Positions 1 to 8,595 are shown, counted from the first letter of the stretch. The stretch is 64,000 nt of DNA from DASXMT01 sp963781305 (GCA_963781305.1 CAWAFL010000014.1:62001-126000), one strand, 5' to 3'. Made by a program: numbers and translations. Notes: a model not told the origin generated them from the letters alone.

Positions 1-201
1 CACGGTGACCGTTCCGCCAACGCGGGCGGCCATGACCTCGGCCGCCCGACCCATCACTACATCCGAGTTGGGCTTGGCGTTCTCCATGACCCCGATGCGG
101 ATCCCGGCCAGCGACGTCGGGCCTGGGGTGATCGACAGCGGTTCGGAGCCGGGCTCGCCGTCGGGTCGGTAGATCAGGGTCGGAGTGGTGGTGAGGGTCA
201 T
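1..201 (-). CDS. UGSC-family protein, N-terminal part (cut by window edge)
   Basis: The gene starts with ATG at 201 behind a GAGGAG Shine-Dalgarno sequence and runs off the left edge, so only the first 67 residues are visible. They contain the opening strand-turn motif of UGSC proteins (ITPGPTSLAGIRIGVMENAKP), where a loop with a conserved Asn-x-Lys-Pro follows the first hydrophobic strand. The family is a small putative redox (seleno)protein whose U/C-G-S-C motif would lie further downstream, outside this window. It is the last visible gene of a minus-strand run and follows its usual larger partner. The family assignment is from motif memory; the chemistry is not established. Confidence 0.6.
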   Translation of the reverse strand, partial: MTLTTTPTLIYRPDGEPGSEPLSITPGPTSLAGIRIGVMENAKPNSDVVMGRAAEVMAARVGGTVTV

Positions 202-227
202 GTCGTCTCCTCGTCTCGTAGTCGTTA

Positions 228-304
228 GGTGGATCGGTGTTGGGTGGATCGGTGTTGGGTGGATCGGTGTTGGGTGGATCGGTTGTCGGGTGGATCGGTT
301 GTCG
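228..304. repeat. 15/16-bp tandem repeat between the two UGSC genes
   Basis: Three perfect copies of GGTGGATCGGTGTTG (228-272) are followed by two perfect copies of GGTGGATCGGTTGTCG (273-304). The array fills the gap between the stop of the larger UGSC-associated gene and the start of the next gene. It has no unique spacers, so it is not CRISPR. It looks like slippage-type expansion of intergenic sequence, and could modulate coupling of the two genes. Confidence 0.9.
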
Positions 305-364
305 GTCTGGGTGAGGGTTCAGCTGGTGGGCGGTCGGTCTGTGGTGGGGACGATGGCCTGCGGG

Positions 365-1423
365 TCACGCCGTGAGGGGCAGCGTTACGCTCCTGGTCAT
401 GCCCCACGATGGGATGATTGAGCCGTGCTTTCCCGGGCCCCCGACCACCATGATGCGGATCTTCCCCCCGTCTGTTGTCATCCCGCTCAGCTCGTCCTCG
501 TCCGAGAGCTCTTGCCAGGTGGTACGCCCGTAGCCTTTGAAGTGGCGGTGAAAGTCGCGGAGGGGTAGGGCGGCATGTTCGTGCAGGTATGAGGCGATGC
601 CGTCGCGATCTAGCCCCACCTTGGCCAGGCTCTGGGCGTGTTCGGGCCCGAAGGCCACGAAGAACTCAGCGAAGGGCATGCAGGCGTTGTTCATGCCGAG
701 CGAGGTCATGGCCGACGCGTACTTGCCCAGGATCGTCACCGGATCACCTTCCGCCTCCATGTCGTGCACGTTGTGGGGGTTCTCGCCGCAGTGCACGGTC
801 ACCGCACTGGCTGCGTTGACCCCGATACTGGCCGGGTAGCTCGGCCACGGGCTCTCGTCCACGTTCTCGGCCGCACAGTAGGTGTACTTGGACGGCTGAC
901 CCTGGGTGGCGGCGTCGCCGAAACCAGGTCGGGCCCCGGCCACATGCAACATCAACAGCCGAATAGCTCGCCCCACGGTCGCATTGGCCCGATTCCCGGG
1001 ACCGAAGGCACCGACGCCGGCGTTGAACTTGGCCGACTGGGCGATCTCTCCGTGCACGATGGTCATGAACGAGACCGGATGGGTCGTGGCGTTCACACCG
1101 CGTAGATTGGCTTCGGGCTGGGACAGGGCCAGCGCGGCTGTGAGCACGACCGGGAACACCTCGGGCGGGCAACCTGCCAGCACCGCATTGATAGCCACCA
1201 CCCGGCGGGTCAGCCGGCCGAAGCGTGGGGCCAGGGTGGCGAGGACCTCGTCCGGATTGCCCGCCGCATGCTCGAGCATGGCGTCCACCCGGCCGGTCGT
1301 TGGGGCGACCAGCGGCAACCCGTCGCCCCAGCCATTGGCCTCGAACAGCTCGTAGAGCCGTTCAGGAGATTCGTCGTCCAGCTCGATCAGGACCTGATCA
1401 CGTACCGCATCGGTTGCTGTCAT
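365..1423 (-). CDS. UGSC-associated large protein
   Basis: This 352-residue protein starts at ATG 1423 behind a GGGGGG ribosome site; an upstream in-frame extension to 1525 has no such support. It has the GWGDGLPLVAPT motif and the following CPPEVFPVV segment typical of proteins encoded beside UGSC (seleno)proteins, plus several conserved Cys/His stretches (YTYCAAEN, VHCGENPHNVHD, NNACMPF). No catalytic mechanism is established for the family; the Cys residues suggest a redox or thiol role. It precedes the UGSC gene in the same direction and probably forms a two-component unit with it. Confidence 0.6.
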   Translation of the reverse strand: MTATDAVRDQVLIELDDESPERLYELFEANGWGDGLPLVAPTTGRVDAMLEHAAGNPDEVLATLAPRFGRLTRRVVAINAVLAGCPPEVFPVVLTAALALSQPEANLRGVNATTHPVSFMTIVHGEIAQSAKFNAGVGAFGPGNRANATVGRAIRLLMLHVAGARPGFGDAATQGQPSKYTYCAAENVDESPWPSYPASIGVNAASAVTVHCGENPHNVHDMEAEGDPVTILGKYASAMTSLGMNNACMPFAEFFVAFGPEHAQSLAKVGLDRDGIASYLHEHAALPLRDFHRHFKGYGRTTWQELSDEDELSGMTTDGGKIRIMVVGGPGKHGSIIPSWGMTRSVTLPLTA

Positions 1424-1536
1424 GGAAGCCCCCCGGGCCATGAGGACGACAGGTTCCTCTACTCGTCCTGTGCTGTCGCCCCACTCTACAACGGACAGAC
1501 ACATACGGAATTCAATCAGGCCCAACAGGGGGACCG

Positions 1537-2475
1537 TCAGGGCCTATTCGCCTCTGCGGTGAACCCGAAGAGCTGCCGGGTGTTGTCACCGAGCACGGCG
1601 GCTACCTCGTGTGGTGCCAGATCGGCAAAGGCCTCGACGGCCAGGCCAACCAAACCGGGATAGGTGTCGTGGAACGTCTGGGGGTAGTCGGACCCCCAGA
1701 GCATGCGAGGGGTGCCGAACCAACCCACGAGCTGCTCGACGAAGGGGCGGCCACCACCGGTTTCGGCCAGGGGCGCCAGGTTGTGCGACGTGATCTTGAC
1801 GGTCACCTGGGGCAGGTCGGCGAGGGCACGGAGCGGAGCGTTCGGCCCGATGGTCAGCCCATCCATGGAGGGGAAGGCGCAATGGTCTAGGACGACCCGA
1901 ACATCTGGGAACCGCTCCATCGTCGGCCGGAGCAATGGGAGGTCGGCACCGAAGACGGTGAGGACCACGGTCAGTCCAGCTTCAGCGGCTGACTCGAATG
2001 CCTCGTCGGTCCTGGTGGTCCCCACCCAGGTGGCACCAGGTCGGACCGCCATGCACCGCACCCCCGCCACCCCCCTGAGCGATGCCAGTTCGGTGATCGT
2101 CGCCGACGCCTCAGGCGCGCCAGGGTCCACGACGACCACGGCCCGAACCGACTCCGGGTGTTGCCCGGCCATGTCGACCACGTACCGATTGTCCTCGCCG
2201 TAGACGCCGGCCGCCTGGACGATCACCATCTGGGCCACGCCTGCTTCCATGAGGGTGCCACGTACGTCCTCGGCCTGATATCGGCCCCGCCGCCACCAAT
2301 CGCTGGCCATACCGGTCGGGTGCCGCGGGTAGCGGACCTCATCGTCACTGGCCACGTGCACGTGAGCGTCGATTGCTCCCGAGCCGGCGAGCAGGGTCAT
2401 GGGAGGCCCATGGCCCGCAGGCAGGGTCATGTTAGGCCGATGGCTGCAGGCGGGTTCATGGGAGGCCGATGGCAT
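1537..2475 (-). CDS. Amidohydrolase-2 family TIM-barrel hydrolase
   Basis: This is a COG3618-type amidohydrolase. It has the strand-1 metal motif IDAHVH, a central VVLDHCAF strand and the late LWGSDYP motif carrying the metal-binding Asp; such enzymes hydrolyse lactones or decarboxylate ring-fission products. A start at 2475 is preferred because GAGGAG lies 8 nt upstream. Methionines at 2430 and 2400 lack a ribosome site and lie inside tandemly repeated sequence that duplicates the ATGACCCTG start region. The first 25 residues are therefore repeat-derived. It belongs to the minus-strand group led by the SDR at 4153. Confidence 0.8.
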   Translation of the reverse strand: MPSASHEPACSHRPNMTLPAGHGPPMTLLAGSGAIDAHVHVASDDEVRYPRHPTGMASDWWRRGRYQAEDVRGTLMEAGVAQMVIVQAAGVYGEDNRYVVDMAGQHPESVRAVVVVDPGAPEASATITELASLRGVAGVRCMAVRPGATWVGTTRTDEAFESAAEAGLTVVLTVFGADLPLLRPTMERFPDVRVVLDHCAFPSMDGLTIGPNAPLRALADLPQVTVKITSHNLAPLAETGGGRPFVEQLVGWFGTPRMLWGSDYPQTFHDTYPGLVGLAVEAFADLAPHEVAAVLGDNTRQLFGFTAEANRP

Positions 2476-2543
2476 CGGCCAGGCTCCTCGCGGCCGTTAG
2501 CCCACCGGCCGCGTGAACGATCATGGGCGGCCGATGGCCGACG
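2398..2543. repeat. Degenerate ~30-bp repeats over the amidohydrolase start
   Basis: Four related blocks of CATG followed by (t/g)nGGCC(c/g)ATGG begin at 2398, 2428, 2457 and 2523. The first three are spaced about 30 bp apart and the last follows an insertion. They cover the 5' end of the amidohydrolase and the 3' end of the SDR upstream. As a result the SDR C-terminus and the amidohydrolase N-terminus both contain repeat-derived residues. Confidence 0.7.
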
Positions 2544-3321
2544 GTCGGGTCCGCGAGAGATGGGCACCGGCATCGGCCAGGATCAGCTGACCGGTGATGC
2601 AACGAGCCAGGTCCGAGGCCAAAAAGACGGTGAGGCGGGCCAGCTCTTCGGGCTCGGTCATCCGCTGGAGCGGCGTCGATGCCACCGTCGCCGCGATCAG
2701 GTCATCGGAGAACCCCTCGCGCACCGTCTCGGTGAGGGTGGTCCCCGGGGCGATTGCCACCACGCGAATGCCCGAGGGGCCGAGCTCGACGGCCAGGCTC
2801 TGGGTCAAGTGGTTGATCGCCGCCTTGGACGCGGCATAGGCGGCCATGTACGGCGACGGTCGGGTCGACTCGCCCGAGCTCACGTTGATCATCACGCCGC
2901 CACGACCCTGCTCGAGGAAGACCTGGGCCTCGGCTCGGGCACAGAGAGCGGTCAGCACGAGGTTCTGGTCGAGGATGTCGCGCCAGTACTCCCCGTCCAG
3001 GGTGGTGGATGGGCCCGTCCCCCGGCCGGCCATCATGCCGATGTTGTTGACGGCAATGTCGAGGCCGCCGAACGCGGCGGAGGCCTCGTCGACCATGCGT
3101 TCCACCTCCTCGTCCTGCCGGCAGTCAGCCACAATGGCGTGGGCGCGTCCGCCCTCTCCCACGATGGCTTCGACGACGCGGTGGGCGTGTTGCGCCCGAA
3201 CGTCGGCGACGGAGACCGAGGATCCAGCCCGGGCCAGCCACCGCGCGATCTCGGACCCGATGCCCGCCCCAGCACCGGTCACCAGCGCGCTCGTCCCGGA
3301 CAGGTCGATGGTGATGCTCAT
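2521..3321 (-). CDS. Short-chain dehydrogenase/reductase
   Basis: This is a 266-residue NAD(P)-dependent oxidoreductase. The cofactor loop TGAGAGIG is at residues 15-22 and an acidic VADVR segment follows strand 2, suggesting NAD preference. NNIG marks strand 4, and the catalytic Ser (NVSSGES) and Y-x-x-x-K (YAASK) are present. ATG 3321 has GAGGACC upstream. It lies 16 bp downstream of the mycofactocin-type SDR, so the two are probably co-transcribed and may oxidise successive alcohol intermediates. The C-terminal tail runs into the 30-bp repeat region and ends with unusual SRTRPSAIGRP residues. Confidence 0.87.
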   Translation of the reverse strand: MSITIDLSGTSALVTGAGAGIGSEIARWLARAGSSVSVADVRAQHAHRVVEAIVGEGGRAHAIVADCRQDEEVERMVDEASAAFGGLDIAVNNIGMMAGRGTGPSTTLDGEYWRDILDQNLVLTALCARAEAQVFLEQGRGGVMINVSSGESTRPSPYMAAYAASKAAINHLTQSLAVELGPSGIRVVAIAPGTTLTETVREGFSDDLIAATVASTPLQRMTEPEELARLTVFLASDLARCITGQLILADAGAHLSRTRPSAIGRP

Positions 3322-3337
3322 ATGGTCCTCGCGTTGC

Positions 3338-4153
3338 TCAGCGAGCGGTGTTGCCCATGTCAACGACGATTTGGGAACCGGTCATATACCTCGACTCATC
3401 GCTGGCCAGGAAGGCGACCTGAGCGGCGATGTCCTCTGGCTTCATGAACATGTGGGGCAGCGTGTTCATGAAGATGGGACCGAGCGTCTCCGCCTTGGAG
3501 TTGATGAGCTCTTGCAGGTGGGGGTCGGTCACCATGGCCGTGGCTACGCCGGCGGGATTGATGGTGTTGACCCGGATGTCGTACTCGCCCAGCTCGGCGG
3601 CAAGGACGCGGCACAGCCCAACCACCCCATGCTTGGCTGCGCTGTAGTGCGCCTTGAAGGGGAGGCCTTTTCGACCTGCCGTCGAGCTGGTCAGGATGAT
3701 CGACCCCCCTGTTCCCTGTTGGATCATGGTGGGTATCGCCGCCTTCGCCGTCTGCCACACGCCTTTCAGGTTGATGCCGACCAGCTCGTCCCACTGTTCT
3801 GAGGTGATCTCCCAGCTGAGGTTGGCGCTGTCGATGCCGGCATTGGCCACGACGATGTCGAGTCGGCCGAGTTCGGCCACGCCGTCATTGACCAACGACT
3901 GCAGAGCATCGAAGTCCCTGACATCGACGTGCCGGGCCACGGCGCGTCGGCCTTCCTTTTCGATCAGGGTGACCGTCTCGGCCAGCTCGGCCGGTACGGC
4001 GCCGGGATAGCTGGTGGTCTCAAATTCGGCACAGATGTCGCAGATGATCAGATCCGCGCCCTCTTGGGCCAGGCGCACCGCATGCGCACGACCCTGCCCC
4101 CTGGCCGCTCCGGTCACAAAAGCAACCTTTCCGGCAACACGACCTTCAGCCAT
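3338..4153 (-). CDS. Mycofactocin-coupled SDR family oxidoreductase
   Basis: This 271-residue SDR has the signature of the mycofactocin-associated subfamily (TIGR03971 type): GKVAFVTGAARGQGR at the cofactor loop, LIICDICA after strand 2, and an insertion containing TTSYPG that buries a non-exchangeable NAD. Ser (LTSSTAG) and YSAAK form the active site. ATG 4153 is preceded by AGGGGGTG; the longer upstream open frame is low-complexity Arg-rich sequence and is rejected. Members oxidise alcohols using mycofactocin rather than free NAD as electron acceptor. No mycofactocin biosynthesis genes lie in this window. Confidence 0.88.
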   Translation of the reverse strand: MAEGRVAGKVAFVTGAARGQGRAHAVRLAQEGADLIICDICAEFETTSYPGAVPAELAETVTLIEKEGRRAVARHVDVRDFDALQSLVNDGVAELGRLDIVVANAGIDSANLSWEITSEQWDELVGINLKGVWQTAKAAIPTMIQQGTGGSIILTSSTAGRKGLPFKAHYSAAKHGVVGLCRVLAAELGEYDIRVNTINPAGVATAMVTDPHLQELINSKAETLGPIFMNTLPHMFMKPEDIAAQVAFLASDESRYMTGSQIVVDMGNTAR

Positions 4154-4388
4154 GATGTACACCCCCTGCGCTGGTCTCCGAAGACGCTGCGCCATTCTCT
4201 GTGGTTCTCTGCGGCCCGTTTCTTTCGCCCGAACGCTACCGGTTTGTTGCCGACCGCGCCTTGGCGCCCGCACCTTGGCCGGCCGCTCCCTTTGCCGCTC
4301 GAGCCCTGCGCGATCCTGACACCGGCGCCGGTTGGTCATCCAAACTGTAGGTAGAGCAGCTGGGATCGAGGTAGACCCAGCACAGACG

Positions 4389-4895
4389 TCAGTCGGGCTC
4401 GGCCATCAGGCCGGTGAACGGGGGGTGAGAGGGGAACTCGAACACTTGACCGCGACCAGTCCGGGCCAGTGACTGGTAGTTGCGCTGGGCGAACCACCAC
4501 CGGCCATCCACTTTGCGGTACTGGTCGTGATAGACGCCGAAGGCATTGGTCCACTGCCCACTGGCCCGATCCTGGCGTAGTTCGCACATGAACATCCGCG
4601 AGGACGCAGTGTCCGGTCCTCCACCTCCGGCGCCGATGATGGTGTGCGCGTTCAAGATGACGAACTCGAAAAATTCGAAGCCGTCGATCGAACGCCCGAT
4701 GAAGTCACCTATCTGCGTGGGACCCACGAATGTCAGTGGCTCCTGCGACTGCTTGTCGACGATGATCGTGCAGTCAGGCAGGAACAGCTGCGCAAAGTCG
4801 CCCCAGGCCCGTCGGTTCACGACATCGGCATAGGCCGACTGCACTCTGGTCAGGGCGACATGGTCGACAGCTTCTTGAACGGCGTCCTCATCCAT
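4389..4895 (-). CDS. NTF2-like / SnoaL-type protein
   Basis: This 168-residue single-domain protein has the cone-shaped NTF2 fold pattern: a helical start (VQSAYADVVNRRAW), a FLPDCTI strand, and a GRWWFAQRNYQSL C-terminal strand. Relatives include SnoaL cyclases, steroid isomerases and ring-hydroxylating dioxygenase beta-like proteins, so the exact reaction cannot be assigned. ATG 4895 has no ribosome site but TAACGT lies 7 nt upstream, suggesting a leaderless mRNA. It heads the minus-strand catabolic group and diverges from the LLM oxidoreductase at 5117. Confidence 0.75.
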   Translation of the reverse strand: MDEDAVQEAVDHVALTRVQSAYADVVNRRAWGDFAQLFLPDCTIIVDKQSQEPLTFVGPTQIGDFIGRSIDGFEFFEFVILNAHTIIGAGGGGPDTASSRMFMCELRQDRASGQWTNAFGVYHDQYRKVDGRWWFAQRNYQSLARTGRGQVFEFPSHPPFTGLMAEPD

Positions 4896-4902
4896 GGCCG
4901 CG

Positions 4903-4908
4903 ACGTTA
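4903..4908 (-). promoter_or_regulatory. Leaderless -10 box for the NTF2-like gene
   Basis: On the minus strand TAACGT ends 7 nt before ATG 4895, with no Shine-Dalgarno sequence between them. This matches the TANNNT leaderless promoter geometry seen repeatedly in this window. Just upstream lie two perfect copies of AGCCATCCGATCCG. Confidence 0.55.
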
Positions 4909-4936
4909 AGCCATCCGATCCGAGCCATCCGATCCG
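4909..4936. repeat. 14-bp tandem duplication upstream of the NTF2-like gene
   Basis: Two perfect tandem copies of AGCCATCCGATCCG lie directly upstream of the proposed -10 box, over the position where the -35 region would fall. Confidence 0.85.
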
Positions 4937-5116
4937 GGCCATGGGACGACCGCCGGATCCGACCCAGCTTCGGACCGGTCACCCCCACTCGATTGACAGT
5001 CGTCGCCCGGTGGCAGATGCTTGGCCGGTCGCCGGCACGTCGTGACCACACCTGACGCCGTCGGGAACGACGCCTCAGCGATGCGCCACTTACCCAGGGG
5101 AGAGTCCAGCAAGCCC

Positions 5117-6055
5117 ATGCCAACACCGCAGCTGTCCGTCATGCTCAAGAACTTCTCGACCTCCGATCCCGGTAGCTGGCGGCCCCTCCTGGAGGCGGCC
5201 AAGGCGGCCGACCTGGCGGGCGTCGACCGCATCGCCATCAGTGACCACGTGGTGTTCGGTGAAAACCTCGAGGCCTACGGAGACAGCACGGTGGGCGGCA
5301 TCGAAGGCGGGAAGCAGCCCACGGGACCCGACGGCATGTGGCTCGAGCCGATAACCCTGCTGTCAGTCCTGGCCGGCATCACCACCACGGTCCGGCTGGC
5401 CACCGGGATCCTCCAGGCTGCCCTCCGTCGGCCTGTCGTGCTGGCCAAGGAAGCCGCCACCTTGGACGTGCTCTCGGGGGGTCGCCTAGACCTCGGGGTG
5501 GGGGTGGGATGGCAGCGAGAGGAGTACGAGGCCGCCGGCCTGAGCTTCGAAGGTCGAGGCCGCCTGCTCAACGAGACCTTGGCCGTGTGTCAAGCGCTGT
5601 GGCGGGAGGAGCGGGTCAACTTCGACAGCGACGGGCTCCACTTCGAAGGGATCCACTGCATGCCCAAGCCCCTGCAGCCCGGAGGCGTGCCCATCTTGGT
5701 AAGCGGCACCCTCAACGACCGGGTCATCGATCGCGTGGTCCGATTCGGTGACGGCTGGATCCCGTGGGGGCCCGATGCCAAGGACCCGGTCGTAGGCATC
5801 GCCCGGTTGCGCGAGGCGCTTGCCGCTGCCGGACGCGACGCCAGCGGTTTCCAGGTCTTTGGAAGCTTGCCCGTCGTGAAGGGACCGGACCGGTCGATCG
5901 ATCTGGCCCGCACCATGGAGGCGGTCCCTGCCCTGGCCGAGGCGGGCGTCACCGACTTTCGAGCGCCCGTCGCCCTCACCCTCGAACCGAGTGCGAGAAC
6001 CGACTCGCTCGCCGAGATGGTCGCCGCATTCCGACAGGCCGTTGGGCGCAGCTGA
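5117..6055 (+). CDS. LLM-class F420-dependent oxidoreductase
   Basis: This 312-residue luciferase-like monooxygenase fold protein resembles the TIGR03619 F420-dependent subfamily: an ISDHVVFGE active-site segment, the LATGILQAALRRPVVLAKEAATLD strand-helix and the GGRLDLGVGVGW motif are all recognisable. Such enzymes transfer hydride from F420H2 or oxidise alcohols with F420. ATG 5117 is chosen because homologues begin close to this strand (PQLSVMLKNF); AGGGGAGAG lies about 12 nt upstream. It diverges from the NTF2-like gene and converges with the hexapeptide protein. Confidence 0.85.
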   Translation: MPTPQLSVMLKNFSTSDPGSWRPLLEAAKAADLAGVDRIAISDHVVFGENLEAYGDSTVGGIEGGKQPTGPDGMWLEPITLLSVLAGITTTVRLATGILQAALRRPVVLAKEAATLDVLSGGRLDLGVGVGWQREEYEAAGLSFEGRGRLLNETLAVCQALWREERVNFDSDGLHFEGIHCMPKPLQPGGVPILVSGTLNDRVIDRVVRFGDGWIPWGPDAKDPVVGIARLREALAAAGRDASGFQVFGSLPVVKGPDRSIDLARTMEAVPALAEAGVTDFRAPVALTLEPSARTDSLAEMVAAFRQAVGRS

Positions 6056-6085
6056 GCGCCCGGAGCAAACGGGCCGGCGATCCGA

Positions 6086-6694
6086 CTAGGACCGGCGATA
6101 CTCCCTGAGCGGCACCGCCGCATCGTGGCCGGTGCTGAGTTGGGGGCGGTCCTCCTCCAGGGCCGAGAGTGGAATGGCTGAACGGAGGCTGTCGCGGGAC
6201 CGTCGGGCCAGCTGTTGATAGACCCCCGTCCCGTTGGCTTTCCATGCCATCTCGGCCTCGGTCACCTCTCTGAGCACCCGGGCCGGGTTTCCGGCGACCA
6301 CGTGGCGCGCCGGTACCTCCATCTCGGCTCGCACGAAAGAACACGCCCCCACGAAGGTGAAGTCGCCGATGACGGCACCATCCATGACCACGCTGTTCAT
6401 GCCCACCAGGACGCCGCGACCGATGTGGCAGCCGTGCAACACGGCTCCGTGACCGATGTGCCCATCTTCTTCGACCACTACGTCTCGACCAGGGAAACAG
6501 TGCAGGACGCAGCCGTCCTGGACGTTGGCGCCGGCACGTACCATCACCCGGCCGAAGTCACCCCGCAAGCTGGCCAGCGGTCCCACATAGCAACCGGCGG
6601 CGATCACCACATCCCCGATGAGAACGGCTTCGGGGTGGACGAACGCGGTGGGGTCGACCACCGGGACGACGCCTTCGATCTCGTAGATACCCAT
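6086..6694 (-). CDS. Gamma-carbonic-anhydrase-like hexapeptide protein (PaaY type)
   Basis: This 202-residue left-handed beta-helix protein has repeated [LIV]-G-x-x hexapeptides. Three His occur in CVLHC, HIGHG and VLHGC, the positions that bind metal at trimer interfaces. It resembles PaaY/CaiE proteins, some of which are thioesterases that rescue CoA from dead-end products, which fits the CoA-ester context. ATG 6694 has no ribosome site but TAGCTT lies 6 nt upstream, indicating leaderless translation. The C-terminal 40 residues are a less conserved tail. Confidence 0.83.
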   Translation of the reverse strand: MGIYEIEGVVPVVDPTAFVHPEAVLIGDVVIAAGCYVGPLASLRGDFGRVMVRAGANVQDGCVLHCFPGRDVVVEEDGHIGHGAVLHGCHIGRGVLVGMNSVVMDGAVIGDFTFVGACSFVRAEMEVPARHVVAGNPARVLREVTEAEMAWKANGTGVYQQLARRSRDSLRSAIPLSALEEDRPQLSTGHDAAVPLREYRRS

Positions 6695-6700
6695 GCGGTC

Positions 6701-6706
6701 AAGCTA
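6701..6706 (-). promoter_or_regulatory. Leaderless -10 box for the hexapeptide-protein gene
   Basis: On the minus strand TAGCTT ends 6 nt before ATG 6694 and no Shine-Dalgarno sequence is present. Confidence 0.5.
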
Positions 6707-6761
6707 CGCGAGTGCGCCCACCGGCTCGATCGGACCACTGTCCAGGTCAGTTCAGCTCAGC

Positions 6762-7958
6762 TCAGCGCTGCATCCGGACGGGAAGGCGCTTCAATCCGTT
6801 GTTCAGGTTGGACCGCACCCTCACCGGCTCGCCGGCCAGCTCGATGTCCGAGAATGTGCCCAGCAGCTCCTCGAAGAACACCCGTCCTTCCAGCCGAGCG
6901 AGATGAACACCCAGGCAGAAGTGCTCGGCGATGCCGAAGGCCAAGTGCGGATTGGGATGCCGGTGGATGTCGAACCGCTGGGAGTCGTCGAAGAGATCCT
7001 CGTCCCGGTTGGCCGAGGTGTAGTACATCGCGACCTTGTCGCCGGAGGAGATTTTGACGTCTCGGACCACGGCGTCGGCCGTCGCCGTTCGCCGGAAATA
7101 GTGCAGGGGATTGGCCCAGCGGAGGATCTCCTCGACGGCCGCGGGGATCAGAGACGGGTCCTCTCGCAGCTCCCGCAGCTGATCAGGGTGGCGCAAGAGC
7201 GCCAGAAGGCCCGATGAGAGCATGATCTTGGTGGTGTCATTCCCGGCGGTGACCAGCTGTACGAAGAAGGTGGCGAACTCAATGTGGTCCATGAGCCGGC
7301 CGCCGAATTCGGTTCCCAGGATGATCGAGGTCAGGTCGGCAGCCGGTTCCTCGGTTCGACGCCGGGCGGCCAGCTCCATGGCGTAGACCGCCATCTCCAT
7401 GGTTCCGGCGTTGGGATCGTCACTGGCGTAGTCGGCATCCTGCCCGCTGGTGTTGCGCTCGGCCAGCTCGTGGATGTGCGGCCAGTCTGCTTCGGGCAGG
7501 CCCATGAGCTGGCCGATGACACGAGAGGGGATGGCCGAGGTCACCCCGTGCACGAACTCCACCTCACCCGTCTCATCGATTCCAGCCACCACGTCCTGGC
7601 AGATCCCACGGATCTGGCCGTCCATCGCCTCGATCACCTTGCGCCGGAAATGCTCGGCCATCGGACGCCGGTAGTCCACGTGACGGGGCGGGTCCATGGC
7701 CAGGAGCATGCCTCGCATCTGCTCGACCTGTTCGGGGGCCAACGTCTCGATGACCACCCCGCCCTCGCTGGCCGAGAACAGGTTCGGGTTTCGAGCCGCA
7801 TGGACCACGTCCGCGTGCTTTAACAGGGCCCAGAAGCCGGTGTCGTCCTTCATCTCCTGGAAGTAGACGGGCTCGGTCCGCCTGAGCTCGGTGAGCGCCT
7901 CATGGGGGACGCCGCCCACGAAGGTGTCGGGATCGGACAGGTCGACCGGCGTCGGCAT
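6762..7958 (-). CDS. Cytochrome P450
   Basis: This 398-residue soluble bacterial P450 has AGNDTT in the oxygen-activating I helix, EEILR as the ExxR pair, and FGIAEHFCLG with the haem thiolate at Cys348. HVDYRRPMAEHF and FRRTAT segments resemble the CYP125/CYP142/CYP124-like lipid and sterol-side-chain group, but the substrate cannot be fixed. Its start overlaps the cupin gene stop by one base, so the two are translationally coupled. Its partner ferredoxin is not adjacent. Immediately after the TGA the minus strand reads TGAGCTGAGCTGA, giving stops in all frames. Confidence 0.93.
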   Translation of the reverse strand: MPTPVDLSDPDTFVGGVPHEALTELRRTEPVYFQEMKDDTGFWALLKHADVVHAARNPNLFSASEGGVVIETLAPEQVEQMRGMLLAMDPPRHVDYRRPMAEHFRRKVIEAMDGQIRGICQDVVAGIDETGEVEFVHGVTSAIPSRVIGQLMGLPEADWPHIHELAERNTSGQDADYASDDPNAGTMEMAVYAMELAARRRTEEPAADLTSIILGTEFGGRLMDHIEFATFFVQLVTAGNDTTKIMLSSGLLALLRHPDQLRELREDPSLIPAAVEEILRWANPLHYFRRTATADAVVRDVKISSGDKVAMYYTSANRDEDLFDDSQRFDIHRHPNPHLAFGIAEHFCLGVHLARLEGRVFFEELLGTFSDIELAGEPVRVRSNLNNGLKRLPVRMQR

Positions 7959-8416
7959 CAGCCGACCAACACGTTGGGTCGGGGAAGACCTTCAGCCTCG
8001 CACAGCGCGTAGTACGCGGCCAAGGTCCCGGTGCCGTCGAAGACACTCTCGATGTTCCCACTGGCGTCCAGGTTGAGGTTGGCCCCGTACATCTGGAACC
8101 AGACCTGGGTGTTGTCTTCGACGCACTGGAGCGTATGCACGGAACCGGCCGGCTCGTAGAGGAACGAGCCCTGACGGTTGACGTACTCATACTCCTTGTA
8201 CTTCCACGCCCCCGACACGGTGTAGGCGTAGACCGGCCCGGTATGGCGATGGGTCTGCACCTCGTAGCCCTGCTGGAAGATGTTCTCCACGATCCAGAGG
8301 CCCTCCTCCGCTTTCACCTGGATGACCTTCAACTTGCTCCCGTCACCGATATCGACGAAGGGCAGGTCAGATGCACCAATGTGGACGGCACTGGGAATGG
8401 ACTCGGTCGTTGTCAT
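7958..8416 (-). CDS. Cupin, 2,4'-dihydroxyacetophenone dioxygenase-like
   Basis: This 152-residue single cupin has a THRHTGPVYAYTVSG first motif and an EPAGSVHTL second motif, which supply the His ligands of a mononuclear iron site. The arrangement matches 2,4'-dihydroxyacetophenone dioxygenase and ChrR-like cupins that cleave a carbon-carbon bond beside a carbonyl. ATG 8416 has GAGGAG upstream. The stop overlaps the P450 start (TGATG), so a P450 hydroxylation followed by oxidative cleavage is a reasonable inference. Substrate is unknown. Confidence 0.75.
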   Translation of the reverse strand: MTTTESIPSAVHIGASDLPFVDIGDGSKLKVIQVKAEEGLWIVENIFQQGYEVQTHRHTGPVYAYTVSGAWKYKEYEYVNRQGSFLYEPAGSVHTLQCVEDNTQVWFQMYGANLNLDASGNIESVFDGTGTLAAYYALCEAEGLPRPNVLVG

Positions 8417-8589
8417 GGCACTCCTCGTTGACTTGGCTCGTTGACTCGGCGCGGACACTCGACTCGATGGTCGGCGCGGACCGCTTCGAAGCTCTGGGCA
8501 TCACCCTATGACCCGGGAGCCCGACGCGCCGGGGCAGGGCATGGGCTGGGGCCAGCGCTGGCGGCGCCAATGCCATCGCCAAACTTCTC

Positions 8590-8595
8590 TAGCGT
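8590..8595 (+). promoter_or_regulatory. Leaderless -10 box for the two-domain CoA-transferase
   Basis: TAGCGT ends 7 nt before ATG 8603, and no ribosome site precedes the start. Confidence 0.5.

Noticed and set aside
228..304. Possible CRISPR-like array
   Set aside because: Units are 15-16 bp and contiguous, with no unique spacers and no cas genes nearby.
2158..3447. 429-codon plus-strand open frame over the SDR and amidohydrolase
   Set aside because: It overlaps two genes with clear motifs on the minus strand and has no ribosome site or domain.
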